Part shown: in pieces, positions 48,735 through 58,500 of the stretch | Layout of the letters: each line of letters starts with the position of its first letter | Numbering within the stretch: position 1 is the first letter of the stretch | From: Streptomyces hygroscopicus | GTDB taxonomy: Bacteria > Actinomycetota > Actinomycetes > Streptomycetales > Streptomycetaceae | Assembly: GCA_002021875.1 (NCBI GenBank) | Contig: CP018627.1 | Location: forward strand, 4,340,001-4,404,000 | DNA: 64,000 bases | Direction of reading: 5' to 3' | Translations under genes and position numbers: made by a program | The notes under the pieces: model-generated | What the model was told of the DNA's origin: nothing | The model's database searches: none | What the model saw: only the letters and a program-made list of their open reading frames with translations

Positions 48735-49475
48735 GTGACCTCCGCGCGCCTTCCGCTCTTCCCGCTGAACACGGTGCTGTTCCCGGGGCTCGTCATGCCC
48801 CTGAACGTCTTCGAGCAGCGGTACCGCTCCCTGATGCGCGATTTGTCGGCGCTTCCCGAGGACGCGCCGCGCCGGTTCGGGGTGATCGCCATCCGGGACG
48901 GCCATGAGGTCGCCCCGAGCGCGGTCGGCCTCCCGGACTCCGTCACGCGGCCGGACCCAGGCCCCACGGCCGGGTTCGGACCGGATCCCGCCAAGTCCTT
49001 CTACGCCGTGGGGTGCGTGGCGGACGCGGCCACCATCCGGGAGCAGGAGGACGGCACCTTCGAGGTGCTGGCCACCGGCACCACCCGCTTCGAGCTGGTC
49101 TCCGTGGACTCCTCCGGCCCCTATCTGACGGCCGAGGTCAAGGAGCTGGAGGAGGAGCAGGGCGAGGGTGCCGGGGCGCTGGCCTCGGGGGTGGTACGGG
49201 CCTTCCGCATGTACCAGAAGCGGCTCGCGGGCGCCCGTGAGCGGACCCTGGCGAACGAGCAGGACCTGCCGGGCGAACCGTCCGTGCTCTCCTACCTGGT
49301 GGCGGCCGCGGCCGTGCTCGACACGCCCGCGAAACAGCGGCTGCTGCAGGCGCCGGACACCGCGAGCCGGCTGGCCGACGAGCTGAAACTCCTTCGCGCC
49401 GAGAGCGCCGTCATCGGTAAGCTCCCGTCGCTCCCGGCCGCCGATCTGACCCGCGGTCCCACCAGCCCCAACTGA
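48735..49475 (+). CDS. Lon N-terminal (LON-SB) domain protein
   Basis: A 246-residue protein made of one Lon substrate-binding domain without ATPase or protease. The start SARLPLFPLNTVLFPGLVMPLNVFEQRYRSLMRDL is characteristic (LPLFPLxxVLFPG), followed by FYAVGCVADAATIREQEDGTFEVLATGTTRFEL, the typical second strand group. Stand-alone LON-SB proteins are common in bacteria; their function is not established, though substrate or protein binding is likely. GTG 48735; no strong ribosome binding site. It is followed after 11 bases by ybaK, so the two genes are probably co-transcribed. Confidence 0.9.
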   Translation: MTSARLPLFPLNTVLFPGLVMPLNVFEQRYRSLMRDLSALPEDAPRRFGVIAIRDGHEVAPSAVGLPDSVTRPDPGPTAGFGPDPAKSFYAVGCVADAATIREQEDGTFEVLATGTTRFELVSVDSSGPYLTAEVKELEEEQGEGAGALASGVVRAFRMYQKRLAGARERTLANEQDLPGEPSVLSYLVAAAAVLDTPAKQRLLQAPDTASRLADELKLLRAESAVIGKLPSLPAADLTRGPTSPN

Positions 49476-49486
49476 CGCGGACGAAC

Positions 49487-49984
49487 ATGCCCAAGAAGAC
49501 CAAGAAGATCTCGGCGGGCACCCCCGCCACCACCGCCCTCACCGCGGCGGGCACGGATTTCACCCTGCACTCCTACGAGCACGACCCGGCAGCCCCCTCT
49601 TACGGCGAGGAGGCCGCCCAGGCGCTCGGCGTCGAACCGGGCCGGGTCTTCAAGACCCTTGTCGCGAGCGTCGATGACCGCCTTACGGTCGCCATCGTGC
49701 CGGTCTCGGCCACGCTCGACCTCAAGGCGCTCGCCTCGGCGGTGGGCGGCAAGCGCGCCACGATGGCGGACCCCGCGGCGGCCGAGCGCACCACGGGCTA
49801 TGTGCGGGGCGGGATCTCCCCGCTCGGTCAGCGCAAGCGCCTTCCCACGGCCCTGGACGAGTCGGCCACCGGCTACGAGACGATCTGTGTCTCGGCGGGC
49901 CGCCGCGGGCTGGAGGTCGAGCTGGCGCCGGGGGATCTGGCGTCGCTGACGGACGCGGTACTGGCGCCGATCGCCCGCGCGTAG
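49487..49984 (+). CDS. ybaK: Cys-tRNA(Pro)/Cys-tRNA deacylase YbaK type
   Basis: A 165-residue YbaK/EbsC-family protein. Key segments are SYGEEAAQALGVEPGRVFKTLVASVDD, which holds the invariant Lys of the editing site, and YVRGGISPLGQRKRLPTALDES, with the GGISPLG motif. Members of this family remove cysteine from mischarged Cys-tRNA(Pro). ATG 49487 is 11 bases after the LON-SB gene stop, so the genes are likely co-transcribed, without an evident functional link. Cytoplasmic. No stronger start choice is available. Confidence 0.93.
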   Translation: MPKKTKKISAGTPATTALTAAGTDFTLHSYEHDPAAPSYGEEAAQALGVEPGRVFKTLVASVDDRLTVAIVPVSATLDLKALASAVGGKRATMADPAAAERTTGYVRGGISPLGQRKRLPTALDESATGYETICVSAGRRGLEVELAPGDLASLTDAVLAPIARA

Positions 49985-50642
49985 CGCTCACAGCGCTCTT
50001 GCGGGGCCCCTGGCGCCCGGCTCGTGTGGAACACCCTCGCGCCCGACGCCCGCTCGTGCCGCCTGGTGCCCGCTCCGACTCCGGCGCCCCCCGTGGCCCG
50101 ACGCCCGCTCGTGGCTCCGTGGCCGCCCAAGCGGCGGCCTGCGGGGTTGTCCGGCGGATCTTTCCCCTCCCCGCCCCTTCCCGCCCCTTCCCGCGGTATC
50201 GATATGCGGCTCCGCCGCGTGGCGGGACCCCGCCCCTGGACCGCGGGGGCCGACGAGCCGACCGCCGCCGCCGTGAACACCCACACCGGCAGGCTGGTGG
50301 CGATCGGCACGCCGACACGGCGGATGACCGGGCGGACGTCCGCACACATCCGGGTCGTCCGGCTGGGATCTGGGGCGGAGCCCCACCGTGCGGCGGAGCC
50401 ACATATCAATGCCGCGGCAAAGGGCCGGGCGGGAAGCAGCCTGCCCATCGCTGCCCGATACCAGAGGCCCCGTCCCCGGAACACGGGGTCTGGGGCGGAG
50501 CCCCACCACGCGGCGGAGCCGCATATCGACGCCGCGGGAAGGGGCGCGGAGGGGAACAGCCCGCCGCAGGCGTCCGATCCGCCGGACGCCCCTAGCCGCT
50601 CTGAGGCGGGGCCCAGCATGCTTAAGGCGGGCCCGAACCGCC
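49985..50642. other. 658-base gene-free region rich in repeats
   Basis: I find no supported gene here. The open frames are repeat-derived, Arg/Pro-rich and lack conserved sequence. The region holds three copies of a dispersed intergenic repeat (listed below) and short inverted segments. It separates ybaK from the convergent DUF2567-like gene and probably contains both terminators. Confidence 0.65.
50150..50600. repeat. three copies of a dispersed intergenic repeat
   Basis: Copy A (about 50150-50235) is inverted relative to copies B (about 50372-50440) and C (about 50488-50600). The shared core is GCGGCGGAGCCGCATATCGA or close to it, preceded by a GGGGCGGAGCCCC-type stem (clear in B and C) and followed by a GGGAAGGGGC-rich tail. 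B is the most diverged. Inverted copies A and C could form a long hairpin across the region. Further copies lie near 30190 and 53572. Confidence 0.8.
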
Positions 50643-51371
50643 TTAGCGCGCTTCCGGGCTCGCCACGTGCGGCAGCGCGGGCTCCGGGTCCCGGGGGCCG
50701 AACAGCCCCGTCAGCGCCAGATGGATCACCATCGCCGCCACCGACCACGCCAGCAGCGCACCCTTCGCGCCCAGCTTGAGCGGTCCGTCGAAGGTGACCC
50801 CCTTACCGGCCTCCTTGGCGTGGGCCACGACGTCCGAGGTGGGCCCCAGCCAGAGGCCCAGCCGCCAGGCGATCACCGAGGCGAGCACCCCACCGATCGC
50901 CAGGCCGATGACCAGCGCGATACCGCCGTGGCGGAAGAGCAGAAAGACGATGAGGGCCGAGATGGCCCCGAAGGCGAGCCCGAGCAGCGTGAACACACCG
51001 TCCGCGCCGATCGCGTCCTCCCCTTCCGAGTTCTTCAGATAGACGGCGGTGCCGTCCGAGACCAGGGGAACCTTCGGCGCCAGCCACAGCCACAACAGCC
51101 CCAGAAGCACCCCGGAGACCGCCACCGCGATGGCGACCAGCGACGCCTGCACCAGTTCGGCGCGCAACTCGGGCCCCGGCTCGGAGTACTCGGAGTGCTC
51201 CGAGCCCTCCGGATGCCCGGAAGGGTGCTCGGGGTGCTCGGGGTGCTCCGGGTATCCGGAGGGATTCGGCACGGAGGAGTCCCCAGCAGGCTGCCCGTGG
51301 GCCGGGGGGCGGCCCTCGGCGGGGTCCTCGTGCGGCGGAGGCGGATCATGTGGCGTCAACGGTGCGGTCAC
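50643..51371 (-). CDS. DUF2567-like multi-pass membrane protein
   Basis: A 242-residue protein with four hydrophobic segments after a Pro/Glu/His-rich start that includes EHPEHPEHP and HSEYSE repeats. The core GLLWLWLAPKVPLVSDGTAVYLKNSEGEDAIGADGVFTLLGLAFG and WRLGLWLGPTSDVVAHAKEAGKGVTFDGPLKLGAKGALLAWPV-like end is a conserved actinobacterial membrane family that I believe is DUF2567; function unknown. GTG 51371 lacks a strong ribosome binding site. It is 59 bases from the ABC permease on the same strand and may be co-transcribed with the ABC exporter genes. Confidence 0.75.
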   Translation of the reverse strand: MTAPLTPHDPPPPHEDPAEGRPPAHGQPAGDSSVPNPSGYPEHPEHPEHPSGHPEGSEHSEYSEPGPELRAELVQASLVAIAVAVSGVLLGLLWLWLAPKVPLVSDGTAVYLKNSEGEDAIGADGVFTLLGLAFGAISALIVFLLFRHGGIALVIGLAIGGVLASVIAWRLGLWLGPTSDVVAHAKEAGKGVTFDGPLKLGAKGALLAWSVAAMVIHLALTGLFGPRDPEPALPHVASPEAR

Positions 51372-51430
51372 CCCGTCATCGTGCCAGGCGGATGGCGTAC
51401 TTCGGTCGGCGGGACGTTCGCTGCGGCGCG

Positions 51431-52333
51431 TCACCGCACGGCCGCCCGCCGATAGGCCCAGGTCGCGGCGGCGAGGGACACCACGGCCACCCCGGCGCAC
51501 ACCCCGAGGTCGGCACAGACCACCCACCAGTCGGGCTGCCCGTCGAAGGTCCGGGCCAGGGCCTCCACACCGTACGTCGACGGCAGCAGATCGCGCGCGT
51601 ACGACACCACCTGCGGCATCCGGTCCGCGGGCAGCACCCCCAGCAGCAGCGCGGCGGACATCCCCAACTGCCCGCACAGCGTGGCGAGTTCCTGACGCGG
51701 GGCGAGCAGCCCCAGCACGGCGCCGAGTCCGGCGAGGGCGGCGCCGGAGAGGGGGATCACGGCGAGGAGGATCCACAGATGCGTCATGGGCAGTTGGAAG
51801 AGCACACTGCCCATGACCGCGGTGACGATGGTTCCGGGCACGGTGAAGGAGGCGTACGCGGCGGCCGCCCCGAGCACCACGGCCGAGGGCGGCACCGGCA
51901 GGGTCGCGTAGTGGTCGAGCCCGCCGCTGGCCCGGAGCTGGCCGAAGTACTGGGCGAGCAGGTTGAGCGCCACGAAGGCGACGACCAGCACGCTCGACCC
52001 GGCCACCACCGACCGCGCCTCGCTCCCGCCGTCCACCACCCCGCGCATCAGGATCATGATCCCGATGGACTGGAAGGTGGCCACGAAGAGCAGCGGTATC
52101 CGGGCCACCCGGGCCCGCGAGAGCTGGGCGCGGTAGACCGCGGCGAGCGCGGGGAAGAGCCGCGCCCGCGCCGCCAGCGGCGCGGGGATGTTCGCGGCCT
52201 CACCGGACGCCCCCGACGTACCGGAGGCACCGGACGAGGCACCGGGCGCACCGGGCAGCCCAGCGGAAGCACCGGACACACCAGGCACACCAGTGGTCCC
52301 GGACACACCGGACACGGCGGGCATGACACTCAC
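51431..52333 (-). CDS. ABC-2 type transporter permease
   Basis: A 300-residue membrane protein with six helices from about residue 80. The first 47 residues are a Gly/Ser/Pro/Ala-rich, collagen-like stretch (VSGVSGTTGVPGVSGAS), which is unusual for a permease and probably disordered in the cytoplasm. Then comes LARARLFPALAAVYRAQLSRARVARIPLLFVATFQSIGIMILMRGV, the usual start of this permease group. It is preceded after 75 bases by an ABC ATPase gene on the same strand, and the two should form an exporter. Substrate unknown. The start at ATG 52333 is supported by the absence of other starts before the repeat. Confidence 0.85.
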   Translation of the reverse strand: MSVMPAVSGVSGTTGVPGVSGASAGLPGAPGASSGASGTSGASGEAANIPAPLAARARLFPALAAVYRAQLSRARVARIPLLFVATFQSIGIMILMRGVVDGGSEARSVVAGSSVLVVAFVALNLLAQYFGQLRASGGLDHYATLPVPPSAVVLGAAAAYASFTVPGTIVTAVMGSVLFQLPMTHLWILLAVIPLSGAALAGLGAVLGLLAPRQELATLCGQLGMSAALLLGVLPADRMPQVVSYARDLLPSTYGVEALARTFDGQPDWWVVCADLGVCAGVAVVSLAAATWAYRRAAVR

Positions 52334-52408
52334 GTTGCGCGGCTCCTCTTCGCCTCTACGGCTCTTACGGTCACGGTCACCGACGTGTTCACCGGCTCGC
52401 CTCGGCGG

Positions 52409-53449
52409 TCACGCCTTCACCAGCCCCTCCGCGCCCTCCGCACGGCCGCCCAGGGCGATGTACACATCCTCCAGGCTCGGCGTGGCAAGGGTGAAATCGT
52501 CCAGCGCCGCGAAGGCGGGGCCACCGGTCACGGTGGCGATGGCGGCACGCGCCTCGTCCGGCGGGAGCCGGAGCGTCCAGCGCCGCCCGGAGACGCCGTC
52601 GGCGGCCCGGGCCGCCTCGGCGGCGCTCCGCAGGGCGGCGACCTCGGGCACGTCCAGCGGCGGCTCGGTGCGCCACACCAGCTCCAGCCGCACCTCGTCG
52701 GCGACCAGCGCCTTCAGCCCGGCGGGCGTGTCGCAGGCGATGACCTTGCCGCGGTCCAGCACGGCGACCCGGTCCAGAACCGTTTCCGCCTCGATCACAT
52801 TGTGGGTGACCAGCGCCACTGTCACGCCCCGCTCGGCCCGCCGCCGGTCCACGGCCGCCCATACGGCGCGCCGGGCGACGGGGTCCATTCCGCTGGTGGG
52901 CTCGTCCAGCACCAGCAGCGGCCGCTCCCCCACCAGCGCCGCGGCGACGCAGGCCAGCCGCCGCTGGCCGCCGGAGAGCTTCTTCAGCGGGCGCCCGGCG
53001 ATCTCCCCGAGCCCCAGCTCCTCGATCACCGCGTCCCGCTCGGCACGGGCCGCGCGGGCCTCCAGCCCGCGCAGCCGCGCGGTGGTCTCGGCGGCGAGGG
53101 CGACGGTCAGCTCGTCCAGCGCGGTCGAGTCCTGGCCGAGGTAGCACAGCAGCCGGGCGGCGCGCTCGGGGTGGCGTACGAGATCGTGGCCGAGCACCCG
53201 CACACTGCCCTCGTCGGGCCGCAGCAGTCCGGTGAGCTGCCGTACGAGGGTGGATTTGCCGGCGCCGTTGGGCCCGAGCAGCCCGAAGACCTCGCCGCGC
53301 ACCACATCGAGGTCGATGCCGTCGCTGGCCCGGATCGCGGGCGTGGCGGGGGCGCCGCGGCGGCCGCGCGCCGCGGGATAGGTCTTGACCAGGCCGCGCA
53401 CGGTGCACACCACATCGCCACTCGTCGCCTGTTTCGCGCCCGTCCTCAC
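52409..53449 (-). CDS. ABC transporter ATP-binding protein (exporter type)
   Basis: A 346-residue ATPase with Walker A GPNGAGKST (59-67), Q-loop LCYLGQDSTALDELTV, signature KKLSGGQRRLACVAAAL, Walker B LLVLDEPTSGMDP and switch LVTHNVIEAE. The DrrA-like C-terminal extension (about 110 residues) ends in FTLATPSLEDVYIALGG, the usual tail of antibiotic or lipid exporter ATPases. GTG 53449 is the annotated start; weak ribosome binding site. It pairs with the permease 75 bases downstream. Upstream is the NYN gene on the same strand, 189 bases away. Confidence 0.92.
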   Translation of the reverse strand: MRTGAKQATSGDVVCTVRGLVKTYPAARGRRGAPATPAIRASDGIDLDVVRGEVFGLLGPNGAGKSTLVRQLTGLLRPDEGSVRVLGHDLVRHPERAARLLCYLGQDSTALDELTVALAAETTARLRGLEARAARAERDAVIEELGLGEIAGRPLKKLSGGQRRLACVAAALVGERPLLVLDEPTSGMDPVARRAVWAAVDRRRAERGVTVALVTHNVIEAETVLDRVAVLDRGKVIACDTPAGLKALVADEVRLELVWRTEPPLDVPEVAALRSAAEAARAADGVSGRRWTLRLPPDEARAAIATVTGGPAFAALDDFTLATPSLEDVYIALGGRAEGAEGLVKA

Positions 53450-53564
53450 GAGCTATGAGGGTACGCGCCCAAACACCCGCTCCCGTCCTCGGGGCCCTCG
53501 GGGACGGATCGGAGGATCACAGGACGAGGAGGGTCGGCGGCCCGGCCGTGTCGGTGCCACCGGG

Positions 53565-53645
53565 GGTCGTGACGGAGCCGCATATCGCTGGGGAAGGGGA
53601 GCGGCCCGCCGCGGGCGTCAAGATCTGCCGGATATCCCCTAGCCG
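53565..53645. repeat. copy of the dispersed intergenic repeat
   Basis: GACGGAGCCGCATATCGCTG followed by a GGGGAAGGGGAGCGG tail and a CCGCGGGCGTC segment matches copy C near 50500 in order and spacing. It lies between the NYN gene's 3' end and the ABC ATPase gene start. Confidence 0.65.
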
Positions 53646-54946
53646 CCCGTCTGGGCGTGCTCCGCGGCCGAGCGGAGGTCGATTTCGCGCCAGAAACCCG
53701 CCCGGATCGCATAGCGGTCGTGCTCGTCGATCTGGTCGTCCTTGTGGGCCAGCAGCCCGAAGCGGGCCGCGTAGCGCAGCAGTTCACCGTCGATGCGGTG
53801 CGGGATGCGGGGGTACTCCGTGGAGATCTGGCGCAACGGACCCGGTTCGGCGAGCCGGTCGGTCCAGCGGCGGGCGAAGACCTGGCCGACCTCGAAGGGG
53901 TCGCCGCTGACGGCCGTGATGTCCTCCTCGCGGTCGGCCCAGCGCTGCTCGGCGCTGGTGAGCTGGGCCAGCATGGGCAGGTTCGCGGTCTCCGGCGGCT
54001 CCCCCACGGCGCCGGGGCCCCGGTCGACCCAGCCCTTGTCGGAGGACCAGCGCAGGGTGGCGCCGGCGGCCTGCTGCCGCTCCGGCTGGCCGCCGGGCGC
54101 GGCCGGGCCGCGGCCCAGGTCGGCGAGGTCCTTGGGGGTGGGCACCCCCTTGCCGGCGCCCGCCGCCGCGACGTCCGTGCCCGCCTCGGGGCCCGGGGCG
54201 GCGGGACGGCCGGGGGCGGCGGCCGGGCCGGTCACGTCGGCGCCGGGCCGGGCGGCGCCGTTACGGCCGCCGGGTGCCTCCGCCGGGCCGGGCGACCCGC
54301 TCGCGGCCGCGGCGGCGGCCGTCTCCGGCAGCGGGGCGGAGAGAATGGCCGCGATCTCCGGGCGGGGCTCGGAGACGGGCGCACAGGGCCCGGGAAGCTC
54401 CTTGGCGCGCACCGCCCGGGTGATCCAGGCGCGGTCGAGGACGCGCCGCTCATCGGCCTCGGCGACCAGGTCCTCGGACTGGTTGTAGTCGCCGTCGGCG
54501 GCCTGGACCGCCCAGAGGTGGACGGCGACGCCGTGCTCCTTGGCCGACATCAGCCCGGGCAGCAGGTCCCCGTCGCCGGTGACGAGGACGATGTCGGCGC
54601 AGGCCCGGTTGCGCGCGAGCTCGGTGAGCTCGGCGTGCATGGCGGCATCCACGCCCTTCTGGGCCCAGCGGCCGTCACTGCGGGTGAGAGCGCCGAGCCG
54701 TACGGTCACCCGGGGCATCACGCGCAGCCGCCGGTGCTCGGGCTGGGGCACCCGGTCGGGGGCGCCGTCGAACCAGTAGATCCGCAGCAGCGGACACTCG
54801 GTCTCGGCCTCGGCCCGCTCCCGCAGGCCCTGGATGAGGGTCGCGTGGTCGACGGAGATGCGCGATCGGGCGGGCTCCCCGGCCAGCAGGCTCGCGGCGG
54901 CGCCCAGCAGATACCCGGCGTCCACCAGGACGACGCAGCGGTCCAC
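53639..54946 (-). CDS. NYN (PIN-like) domain protein, putative RNase
   Basis: A 435-residue protein. The N-terminal NYN domain carries MDRCVVLVDAGYLLGAA (catalytic Asp 9), the acidic QKGVDAAMHAELTELA and DIVLVTGDGDLLPGLMSAKEHGVAVHLW, so all expected metal-binding Asp residues are present, as in LabA-like nucleases that cut RNA. A long Ala/Pro/Gly-rich linker (about 195-300) follows, then a conserved C-terminal domain (ITAVSGDPFEVGQVFARRWTDRLAEPGPLRQISTEYPRIPHRIDGELLRYAARFGLLAHKDD) that resembles a winged-helix RNA-binding module. GTG 54946 has GAGGGTGG upstream. RNA target unknown. Confidence 0.82.
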   Translation of the reverse strand: MDRCVVLVDAGYLLGAAASLLAGEPARSRISVDHATLIQGLRERAEAETECPLLRIYWFDGAPDRVPQPEHRRLRVMPRVTVRLGALTRSDGRWAQKGVDAAMHAELTELARNRACADIVLVTGDGDLLPGLMSAKEHGVAVHLWAVQAADGDYNQSEDLVAEADERRVLDRAWITRAVRAKELPGPCAPVSEPRPEIAAILSAPLPETAAAAAASGSPGPAEAPGGRNGAARPGADVTGPAAAPGRPAAPGPEAGTDVAAAGAGKGVPTPKDLADLGRGPAAPGGQPERQQAAGATLRWSSDKGWVDRGPGAVGEPPETANLPMLAQLTSAEQRWADREEDITAVSGDPFEVGQVFARRWTDRLAEPGPLRQISTEYPRIPHRIDGELLRYAARFGLLAHKDDQIDEHDRYAIRAGFWREIDLRSAAEHAQTGG

Positions 54947-55174
54947 GTTCCACCCTCTTTCCTGACGGTCCAGTCCTCGGTCGCCCCCCGCGCACAGCCG
55001 TGCCCCCGGATGTGGTTTTCGGCTTTCCTTCGAGTCTGCCCGACCGTGCGGGGGTTATCAGTCCGAACTGGATCACCGGCGTGGCGGATACGGCTTACCC
55101 GCCAATACCCTCCTTCTCACTCACCGTAATTGCCCGAAATGCACGGGTCACCGTGGCATGTCACTGTTTCTTCC

Positions 55175-55203
55175 CGAAGGGCTTCGCCCGGGAGGGCCCT
55201 TCG
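55175..55203 (+). promoter_or_regulatory. leader hairpin before the small charged protein gene
   Basis: CGAAGGGC pairs with GCCCTTCG around a 13-base loop, 35-63 bases before the start at 55238. The region 54947-55237 upstream of this gene contains no other gene. A role in control of the small gene is possible but untested. Confidence 0.4.
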
Positions 55204-55237
55204 CCAGGGGGCTGATCCCAACCGGAGGAACACCACC

Positions 55238-55417
55238 ATGGGCAAGAACAAGAACCGCGATCGCAAGCAGCAGCAGGAACAGCGTCAGGAGCGCGGCACG
55301 GCCGACCGCTCCGCCGAGCAGCAGCCGTCGATGGACGGGCAGTCGCAGGCGATGCGGCCGGAGGGCAGCCCCTCGACGGCGCGCAAGGGCCGGCAGAAGA
55401 GCTTCGGCCACAACTGA
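55238..55417 (+). CDS. small, highly charged protein of unknown function
   Basis: A 59-residue protein, MGKNKNRDRKQQQEQRQERG at the start, ending in ARKGRQKSFGHN. It is almost without hydrophobic residues and rich in Lys, Arg, Gln and Glu, so it is probably disordered and could bind nucleic acid. ATG 55238 has GGAGGAAC upstream, a strong start. I have seen proteins like this in Streptomyces genomes but recall no function. A 15-bp perfect hairpin follows 57 bases after its stop, between it and the convergent dnaE. Confidence 0.72.
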   Translation: MGKNKNRDRKQQQEQRQERGTADRSAEQQPSMDGQSQAMRPEGSPSTARKGRQKSFGHN

Positions 55418-55473
55418 CGCACCGCGCACCGGCGCTGAGCCACCGCGGTGGCGGGCCGCGTGACCGTGGCCCC

Positions 55474-55506
55474 CAGGGGCGCGCCCGATGCGGGCGCGCC
55501 CCTGGT
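55474..55506. terminator. 15-bp perfect hairpin between convergent genes
   Basis: CCAGGGGCGCGCCCG pairs perfectly with CGGGCGCGCCCCTGG around a three-base loop. It stands between the small charged protein gene and the 3' end of dnaE, and is a likely bidirectional terminator. Confidence 0.8.
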
Positions 55507-55567
55507 GTGCTCTCGTCCCCGCCCTTGCCCTCGTCAACGTCGAGGGCGCGTCAGCGGGGCCGGGCAA

Positions 55568-58500
55568 TCACCCGGCCAGGCAGGACGCCCCCAACAGCAC
55601 CTTGAGATCGCCGAAGAGCGCCGGGTCGGCGGTGACGCGGTGCCGGTCGAGCCGCAGCACGGTGGTCTTCCGCGCCCCCTGGAGCTTGATCCGCACCTCG
55701 GTGGCGCCGCGGTGGTGGGTGAGGACCTCGCCCAGCTTCTCGACCAGCGGCGGGGTGACCTTGACCGTGGGAATGGTGATCGTCACGGGCGCGTTGGCCG
55801 ATGCCTCGGAGAGATCGGGCACCATCAGCTCCATGGCGACCAGCCGGGGCACGTCCTCGCGCTTGTCGAGTCGGCCCTTGACGAAGACGACGGCGTCCTC
55901 GACGAGCTGGGTGGAGACCAGCTGATAGGTGGCCGGGAAGAACATGCACTCGATGGAGCCGGCCAGATCCTCCACGGTGGCGATGGCCCAGGCGTTGCCC
56001 TGTTTGGTCATCTTGCGCTGCAGACCGGAGATGATGCCGCCGATGGTGACGATCGCGCCGTCCGCGTGCTCACCCCCGGTGAGCGCGGAGATCGCGGCGT
56101 CCGCCTTCTCGTTCAGCACATGCTCGATGCCGAACAGCGGATGATCGGAGACATACAGGCCCAGCATCTCCCGCTCCTGGGCCAGCAGATAGGTCTTCTC
56201 CCATTCGACGTCCGAGAACTCGACGTCGAGACCGAAGCCCGGCCCTTCGCCGTCCCCGCCGTCACCGGCCATGCCGCCGAAGAGGTCGAACTGCCCCTCG
56301 GCCTCCTTGCGCTTGACCGCCACCACATTGTCGATCAGCGCCTCGTAGTGCGCCGTGAGCCCCTTACGGGTGTGGCCCATCTCGTCGAACGCGCCCGCCT
56401 TGATCAGCGATTCCGTGGTGCGCTTGTTGCACACGACCGCCTCGACCTTGTCCAGGTAGTCCGGGAACGAGGCGTACTTCCCCTTGGCCTTACGGCCACG
56501 GATGATCGCTTCCACCACGTTCTGACCGACGTTCCGGACCGCCGTGAGACCGAAGAGGATCACATCATCACCCTGAGCGGTGAAGTTGGCCTCGGACTCA
56601 TTGACGTTCGGCGGCAGCACCTTGATGCCCATACGACGGCACTCGTTCAGATAGACCGCCGACTTGTCCTTGTCGTCACGCACCGAGGTGAGCAGCGCCG
56701 CCATGTACTCGGCGGGGTAGTTGGCCTTGAGATACGCGGTCCAGTAGGTGACCAGGCCGTACGCGGAGGAGTGCGCCTTGTTGAACGCGTATCCGGCGAA
56801 CGGGACCAGGACGTCCCACACCGCCTGGATGGCCTCGTCGGAATACCCCTTGTCGCGGGCGCCCTGCTGGAAGGGCACGAACTCCTTGTCCAGGACCTCC
56901 TGCTTCTTCTTGCCCATGGCGCGGCGGAGCAGGTCGGCCTGGCCGAGCGAATAGCCGGCGAGCACCTGGGCGGCCTTCTGCACCTGCTCCTGGTACACGA
57001 TGAGGCCGTGGGTGATGCCCAGGACCTCCTTGAGCGGCTCCTCCAGCTCGGGGTGGATCGGGGTGATCTCCTGCTGCCCGTTCTTCCGCAGCGCGTAGTT
57101 GATATGCGAGTTCATGCCCATCGGGCCCGGCCGGTAGAGGGCCGAGACGGCGGAAATGTCCTCGAAGTTGTCGGGCTTCATCATGCGCAGCAGGGAGCGC
57201 ATGGGGCCGCCGTCGAACTGGAAGACGCCGAGGGTGTCACCGCGGCAGAGCAGTTCGAAGGTCTTGGGGTCGTCCAGGGACAGATCGAGCATCTTCAGGT
57301 CGATGCCCTTGTTGGCGCGCACCATCTTGACGGCGTCGTCCATGATGGTGAGGTTGCGCAGGCCCAGGAAGTCCATCTTCAGCAGGCCGAGCGACTCACA
57401 GGTGGGGTAGTCCCACTGGGTCACGACCTGGCCGTCGTTCTTCGGCGAGAAGACCGGGACATGGTCGGTCACCGTCTCGCTCGACATGATCACGCCGGCG
57501 GCGTGCACACCCATCTGGCGCACCAGGCCCTCGATACCGCGCGCGGTGTCGATGACCTTCTTCACATCCGGCTCGTTCTCATACATCCCGCGCACCTCGC
57601 CCGCCTCGCTGTAGCGGGGGTGCTTCTCATCGGTGATGCCGGAGAGCGGGATGCCCTTGCCGAGGACGTCGGCGGGCATGGCCTTGGTGATGCGGTCGCC
57701 CATCGCGTACGGATAGCCCAGCACGCGGGCCGAGTCCTTGATGGCGTTCTTGGCCTTGATGGTGCCGTAGGTGCCGATCTGGGCGACCTTGTCGTGGCCG
57801 TATTTCTCGGTGACGTACCGGATGACCTCACCGCGCCGACGCTCGTCGAAGTCGATGTCGACATCGGGCATGGACACACGCTCGGGGTTGAGGAACCGCT
57901 CGAAGATCAGCCCGTGCTCGACCGGGTCGAGGTCGGTGATGCCCATCGCGTACGAGACGATCGAACCGGCCGCGGAGCCTCGGCCGGGGCCGACCGCGAT
58001 GCCGTTGTTCTTCGCCCACATGATGAAGTCGGCGACCACGAGGAAGTAGCCCGGGAACCCCATCTGGATGATGACGTCCATCTCGTACTCGGCCAGCTTC
58101 TGACGGTCCTCGGGGACGCCGCCGGGGAAGCGGCGGGCCATCCCCTTGCGGACCTCCTCCTGGAACCAGGTGACCTCGGTGTACCCCTCGGGGACGTCGA
58201 ACCGCGGCATCAGGTCACGCTTTTCGAACCAGCCGGTGGCGTCGATCTGCTCGGCGACCAGCAGGGTGTTGCGGCAGCCCTCCTGCCAGGCGTCCGAGGA
58301 GTCGATGGCGTACATCTCCTCCGTGGACTTCAGGTAGTAGCCGGTGCCGTCGAATCGGAAGCGGTCGGGGTCGGAGAGGTTCTTGCCGGTCTGGACGCAC
58401 AGCAGCGCGTCATGGGCCACGGACTCGCGGGAGTACGTGTAGTGCGAGTCGTTGGTGACCAGCGGCGGGATGTCCAGCTTCTTGCCGATCTCCAGCAGCC

